A stretch of DNA of 32,011 bases from Terriglobia bacterium (lineage in GTDB: Bacteria; Acidobacteriota; Terriglobia; Bryobacterales; Bryobacteraceae), in contig RGPS01000046.1 of NCBI GenBank assembly GCA_010084195.1, positions 1-32,011 of the forward strand, written 5' to 3'. Shown piece by piece: positions 30,839-32,011 of the stretch. A program made the translations under genes and the position numbers. The notes under the pieces were generated by a model. It saw only the letters and a list, made by a program, of their open reading frames with translations. It was not told where the DNA came from and made no database searches. How positions within the stretch are numbered: the stretch's first letter is position 1; each line of letters starts with the position of its first letter.

Positions 30839-32011
30839 ATGGCCACGGTTTCAGGAAGGTTTTTCTCTCTGCTCGCGAGTGTTGTGCTTTTGACTGCGGT
30901 TTCGGTATCAGCGCAGACAGGCGGGATTCAACTTACGGTTCACGATTCCTCGGGAAGCGGGATGCAGGCCTTGGGGAAGGCGGACAACCTGGCAAGTGGC
31001 GTGAGCCGGGCATTTCGAACGGATTCTTCAGGCGTGTTTGCTCTGACAGGGCTGCCTTATGGGAGCTATCGGCTTGAAGTCGCGGCGGCCGGCTTCACGA
31101 CACAGACGGCCGTGGTTGAGGTCAAATCGGCGACACCGGTCGTCCAGGTGGTTTCGCTTGCGATCGGTGCCGCCAATTACCAGCTAAACGTCGTGGGGGT
31201 CACTCCTTTGGCGGGCGTGGAATTGCCGCTCGACCAGATACCGGCTCCGGTGCAAACGCTGACGGTGAAGGATTTCGAGAGCGCGGGAGCTCTCGATCTT
31301 TCGGACCTGATCAATCGGCGCCTTGGCAGTGTGAACATCAATGAAACGCAGGGTAACCCGGTACAGCCTGACGTCAACTTTCGGGGTTATACGGCCTCCC
31401 CTCTGCTGGGGACCCCAGAGGGACTTTCCATCTACATGGACGGGGTCCGGATGAATCAGCCCTTTGGCGACGTGGTGAGCTGGGATTTGATTCCGCGCAT
31501 GGCGATTGCGGAAGTGGCTCTGATTCCTGGGTCGAATCCCCTGTTCGGTTTGAATACGCTGGGTGGTGCGCTTTCGCTGCAGACGAAATCGGGGGCGAGC
31601 AAGCCAGGAACTTCCATTGGAGTGAGTGGCGGGAGTTTTGGCCGGCGCGCGGTGGAGTTCGACCATGGCTGGGCCAATTCGAAGGGCCTGAACTGGTATG
31701 TGGCGGGCAATCTGTTTCACGATGACGGCTGGCGGCAGGCATCGCCCTCCGATGTGCGCCAGGCGTTTTCGAAGCTGGGGTGGCAGGGGGCGAAGACGAA
31801 TATCAGTCTGACGGGGTCTTACGCCAATAACGAACTGACCGGCAACGGGCTACAGGAGTTTCGGGCGCTGCAGCGCGACTATACAAGCCCCTATACCCTG
31901 TATGACCGGACGAACAATCGGGCTCCATTTCTGAATTTGAGCCTGCGGCACACGCCGAATACGAGCCTGACGTTGTCGGGCAATGTGTACTTCCGCTATA
32001 TTCGGGCCGAC
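30839..32011 (+). CDS. TonB-dependent receptor, N-terminal part (runs off the window)
   Basis: The frame is open from ATG 30839 to the last base, 391 codons. A signal peptide covers about residues 1-26 (FFSLLASVVLLTAVSVSA inside it). A carboxypeptidase-regulatory-like domain follows (about 29-100, with TDSSGVFALTGLPYGSYRLE). A TonB plug comes next (about 125-245, with SDLINRRLGSVNINETQGN, VNFRGYTASPLLGTPEG, LSIYMDGVRMNQPFGDVV and NPLFGLNTLGGALSLQTKSG), and the first barrel strands begin (GVSGGSFGRRAVEFDHGW). The plug is a more classical one than in the receptor at 12849, with IYMDGVRMN and a GALSLQTK ending. The upstream P460 fragment frame overlaps its first 239 bases out of phase. AT-rich GATATACATAT precedes the ATG, and no Shine-Dalgarno is visible. 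Confidence 0.92.
   Translation, partial: MATVSGRFFSLLASVVLLTAVSVSAQTGGIQLTVHDSSGSGMQALGKADNLASGVSRAFRTDSSGVFALTGLPYGSYRLEVAAAGFTTQTAVVEVKSATPVVQVVSLAIGAANYQLNVVGVTPLAGVELPLDQIPAPVQTLTVKDFESAGALDLSDLINRRLGSVNINETQGNPVQPDVNFRGYTASPLLGTPEGLSIYMDGVRMNQPFGDVVSWDLIPRMAIAEVALIPGSNPLFGLNTLGGALSLQTKSGASKPGTSIGVSGGSFGRRAVEFDHGWANSKGLNWYVAGNLFHDDGWRQASPSDVRQAFSKLGWQGAKTNISLTGSYANNELTGNGLQEFRALQRDYTSPYTLYDRTNNRAPFLNLSLRHTPNTSLTLSGNVYFRYIRAD

Larger units (their letters stand above)
30280..31077 (+). pseudogene. Cytochrome P460-like gene, truncated; frame runs on into unrelated sequence
   Basis: The first 96 residues look like an exported cytochrome P460: a signal peptide (about 1-36, hydrophobic TAVLCLAAACFVIY) and then TNYRDWVFIGATVTPNGLNKG, AGFPQFHNVYVEQSKLAAY and RKTG. 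P460 proteins, which bind a c-type heme and oxidise hydroxylamine or related compounds, continue with an F-x-x-G-T-V-L-V-K-E strand and a C-terminal C-x-x-C-H. Neither is present: after 30567 the frame becomes a Gly/Arg/Ser-rich run through a 24-bp repeat and across the start of the next receptor gene, which it overlaps by 239 bases. The heme site is lost, so the gene is a fragment. Translation would begin at TTG 30280 after a strong GAGGGAG (30268-30274). Confidence 0.7.

Overview
The window looks like a chromosomal segment of an Acidobacteriota bacterium, most likely of the Bryobacterales/Solibacter lineage. The evidence is gene content: two outer-membrane receptors with a carboxypeptidase-regulatory domain and TonB plug, two gene pairs built on the DUF1587/1592/1585 + DUF1552 and DUF1549/DUF1553 + DUF1501 families typical of Planctomycetes and Solibacter-type acidobacteria, many Tat- or Sec-exported proteins of short operons, and high G+C coding DNA. 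No tRNA, rRNA, CRISPR array, transposase or prophage gene was seen.

Layout. 1-2824: 3' part of metH (cobalamin-dependent methionine synthase). 2866-3453: a Phd/PIN toxin-antitoxin pair. 3462-8208: an AraC-type regulator whose second helix-turn-helix is destroyed by a small frameshifting deletion, divergent from an operon of an aldo/keto reductase and a two-subunit molybdenum hydroxylase resembling isoquinoline 1-oxidoreductase. 8293-12707: four secreted or periplasmic proteins (DUF1080, a PD40 beta-propeller, a bicupin, a TIM-barrel isomerase-like protein). 12849-16043: a large TonB-dependent receptor closed by a strong terminator. 16162-20562: DUF1592-type cytochrome plus DUF1552 pair. 20798-22745: a second TIM-barrel protein and a divergent creatininase-like protein. 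22857-27670: a three-gene operon of DUF1549/DUF1553 cytochrome, DUF1501 protein and a small exported protein. 27869-29080: an exported BNR/sialidase-like propeller. 29238-30156: an ECF sigma factor interrupted by an in-frame TGA, with a zinc-finger anti-sigma-like partner. 30280-31077: a truncated cytochrome P460. 30839-end: the start of a second TonB-dependent receptor.

How it fits together: most genes encode envelope or periplasmic functions (uptake receptors, c-type cytochrome modules, Tat-exported oxidoreductases and sugar-type enzymes), consistent with oxidative scavenging of plant or microbial polymers, though substrates cannot be read from the sequence. Three things stand out beyond the genes. 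First, a palindromic intergenic repeat of about 115 bp sits in two of the three spacious convergent gene junctions, with a partial extra copy in one and a degenerate copy in the third. Second, several first genes of operons have a -10-like hexamer only 6-7 bases before ATG, suggesting leaderless mRNAs. Third, several loci are visibly decaying or repurposed: the AraC gene, the ECF sigma gene, the P460 gene, and two enzymes lacking metal ligands of their families, with three different short tandem-repeat arrays packed into 29.2-30.8 kb.
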